Of a DNA stretch of 64,000 nt, positions 63,315 to 64,000 are shown piece by piece. A program made the translations under genes and the position numbers. The stretch covers positions 21,168 through 85,167 of the forward strand of contig QPMI01000392.1 of the NCBI GenBank assembly GCA_004431415.1, written 5' to 3'. Below the pieces are notes generated by a model that did no database searches, was not told where the DNA came from, and was given only the letters and a program-made list of their open reading frames with translations. The number at the start of each line of letters is the position of its first letter. The stretch's first letter is position 1. The DNA is from Cyanophora paradoxa (Eukaryota > Glaucocystophyceae > Cyanophorales > Cyanophoraceae).

Positions 63315-64000
63315 CCCGGCGCGAGCGAAAAAACTCAATCAAAGCCACCAACCGTCATCAACTTGCCATGCAACTCGAGCTCGCAATTACGTATACGCAC
63401 CGGTACGCAGGTGCGCCCGTCCGGTCCGGCCGCATAAGAGCCCGCATTGCCAGCGCGGCTCAGACAGCTATCAGGCTAGTTTAGCCTAGCTAGCTTTCTA
63501 CAGTCTTTTCACGTTTCCGCGACTCCGGCCGCGGGCCCTAGCTATAGGCCTCGGCAGCTGCAGCTTCTTCGGCACGGTCGGATCGTCGGACCGTACCGTG
63601 CCGCCCATGGCCAGCCGTGGCCGCGGGAGCGGGATCCGCCCACGGTTTATCTCTCTGGAGACCGGAATGGAGAGCATTTCGACCGAGTCTAGCGTGCGCG
63701 GCCGCCCCCCAGCCGCGTCCAGACACTCGCCCGCTGCCGACCGCGGCCTGCGTGGCCCGCGTGGGGCCCGGGGTCACGACCGCAACCCATGAGTCGAGAA
63801 TTCTACTAGCTATAGGCTAAAGCCGTCCGATCGTACGCGTGCCGGCCGCGGGCGCCCGGCGGGGCGTGCTGGCAACGTTGACGGGCCGGGGCCACCGTGG
63901 CACGCGCTGGCGTCTTCATGCTAATTATATAAGCAGCAGCGCTATATGCATACACCATACGCATAATACAGCTAGCACGACCGCGGGCTCGATCCTCTTG
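63315..64000. other. 3' end of window, no supported gene
   Basis: A+T-richer palindromic stretches (CTAGCTATAGG at two places) and an ATTATATAAGC element near 63925 that could serve a plus-strand gene beyond the window. Short open frames here are not supported. Confidence 0.4.

Noticed and set aside
1-64000. Bacterial or phage origin and tRNA genes
   Set aside because: Introns, TATA boxes and histone argue against bacteria. No cloverleaf-like sequence was found on reading through.

Overview
The window looks eukaryotic or giant-virus-like, not bacterial. Genes have TATA boxes and no Shine-Dalgarno spacing. Many coding regions are split by GT-AG introns (about 46-365 nt) whose removal keeps the reading frame. 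Genes and repeats are very G+C-rich, while the spacers are A+T-richer and full of short palindromes (CTAG, TGCA, GTAC, TCTAGA). The gene content (AEP primase fused to an origin-binding-protein-type helicase, a split TFIIB-like factor, F-box, SKP1/BTB-like and RING proteins, a divergent histone H3) fits a large nucleocytoplasmic-type DNA virus, free or integrated in a protist genome. A protist chromosome carrying viral genes cannot be excluded from 64 kb. No tRNA, rRNA or clear housekeeping gene was found.

Layout: 1-7.1 kb holds the 3' part of one very large intron-rich gene of unknown function. 7.7-10.5 kb is another intron-rich gene. 10.6-12.7 kb holds a hairpin repeat and the first tandem array. 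13-22.6 kb is a run of intronless genes (an unknown 573-aa protein, TFIIB-like cyclin folds and a separate zinc ribbon, a SKP1/BTB-like protein and several small unknowns). 23.6-28.3 kb holds the second hairpin copy and the largest array pair. 28.6-35.1 kb carries the primase-helicase and a RING protein, closed by an inverted array pair. 36-39.3 kb contains a 1.1-kb duplication with a small acidic protein gene between the copies. 39.7-42.3 kb has two related F-box genes. From 42.7 kb the intron-rich class returns: a Gln/Ala-rich protein, a GIY-YIG nuclease ORF, a Ulp1 protease-tyrosine recombinase-zinc finger fusion, histone H3 with six introns, and a paralogue of the 7.7-10.5 kb gene. 56.5-61.3 kb is two arrays in opposite order around 1.8 kb of spacer. 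A last poorly resolved intron-bearing gene lies at 61.5-63.3 kb.

Two gene classes stand out. Intronless genes (13-42 kb) share a promoter made of one or two copies of the palindrome GGGAATCCC just upstream of a box like TATAAAAGGG. Intron-rich genes at the edges lack it, and two of them have a CATATATAGG box instead. The repeats and the palindromic spacer style are shared by both parts, which argues for one genome rather than a simple virus/host junction.

The most notable items are the predicted Ulp1-tyrosine recombinase-C2H2 fusion, the divergent intron-rich H3 beside it, the shared GGGAATCCC promoter code, the split TFIIB, and paired opposite-orientation tandem arrays. Several intron-rich genes and the helicase still contain single-base frame breaks in G/C runs, so assembly errors in homopolymers are likely.
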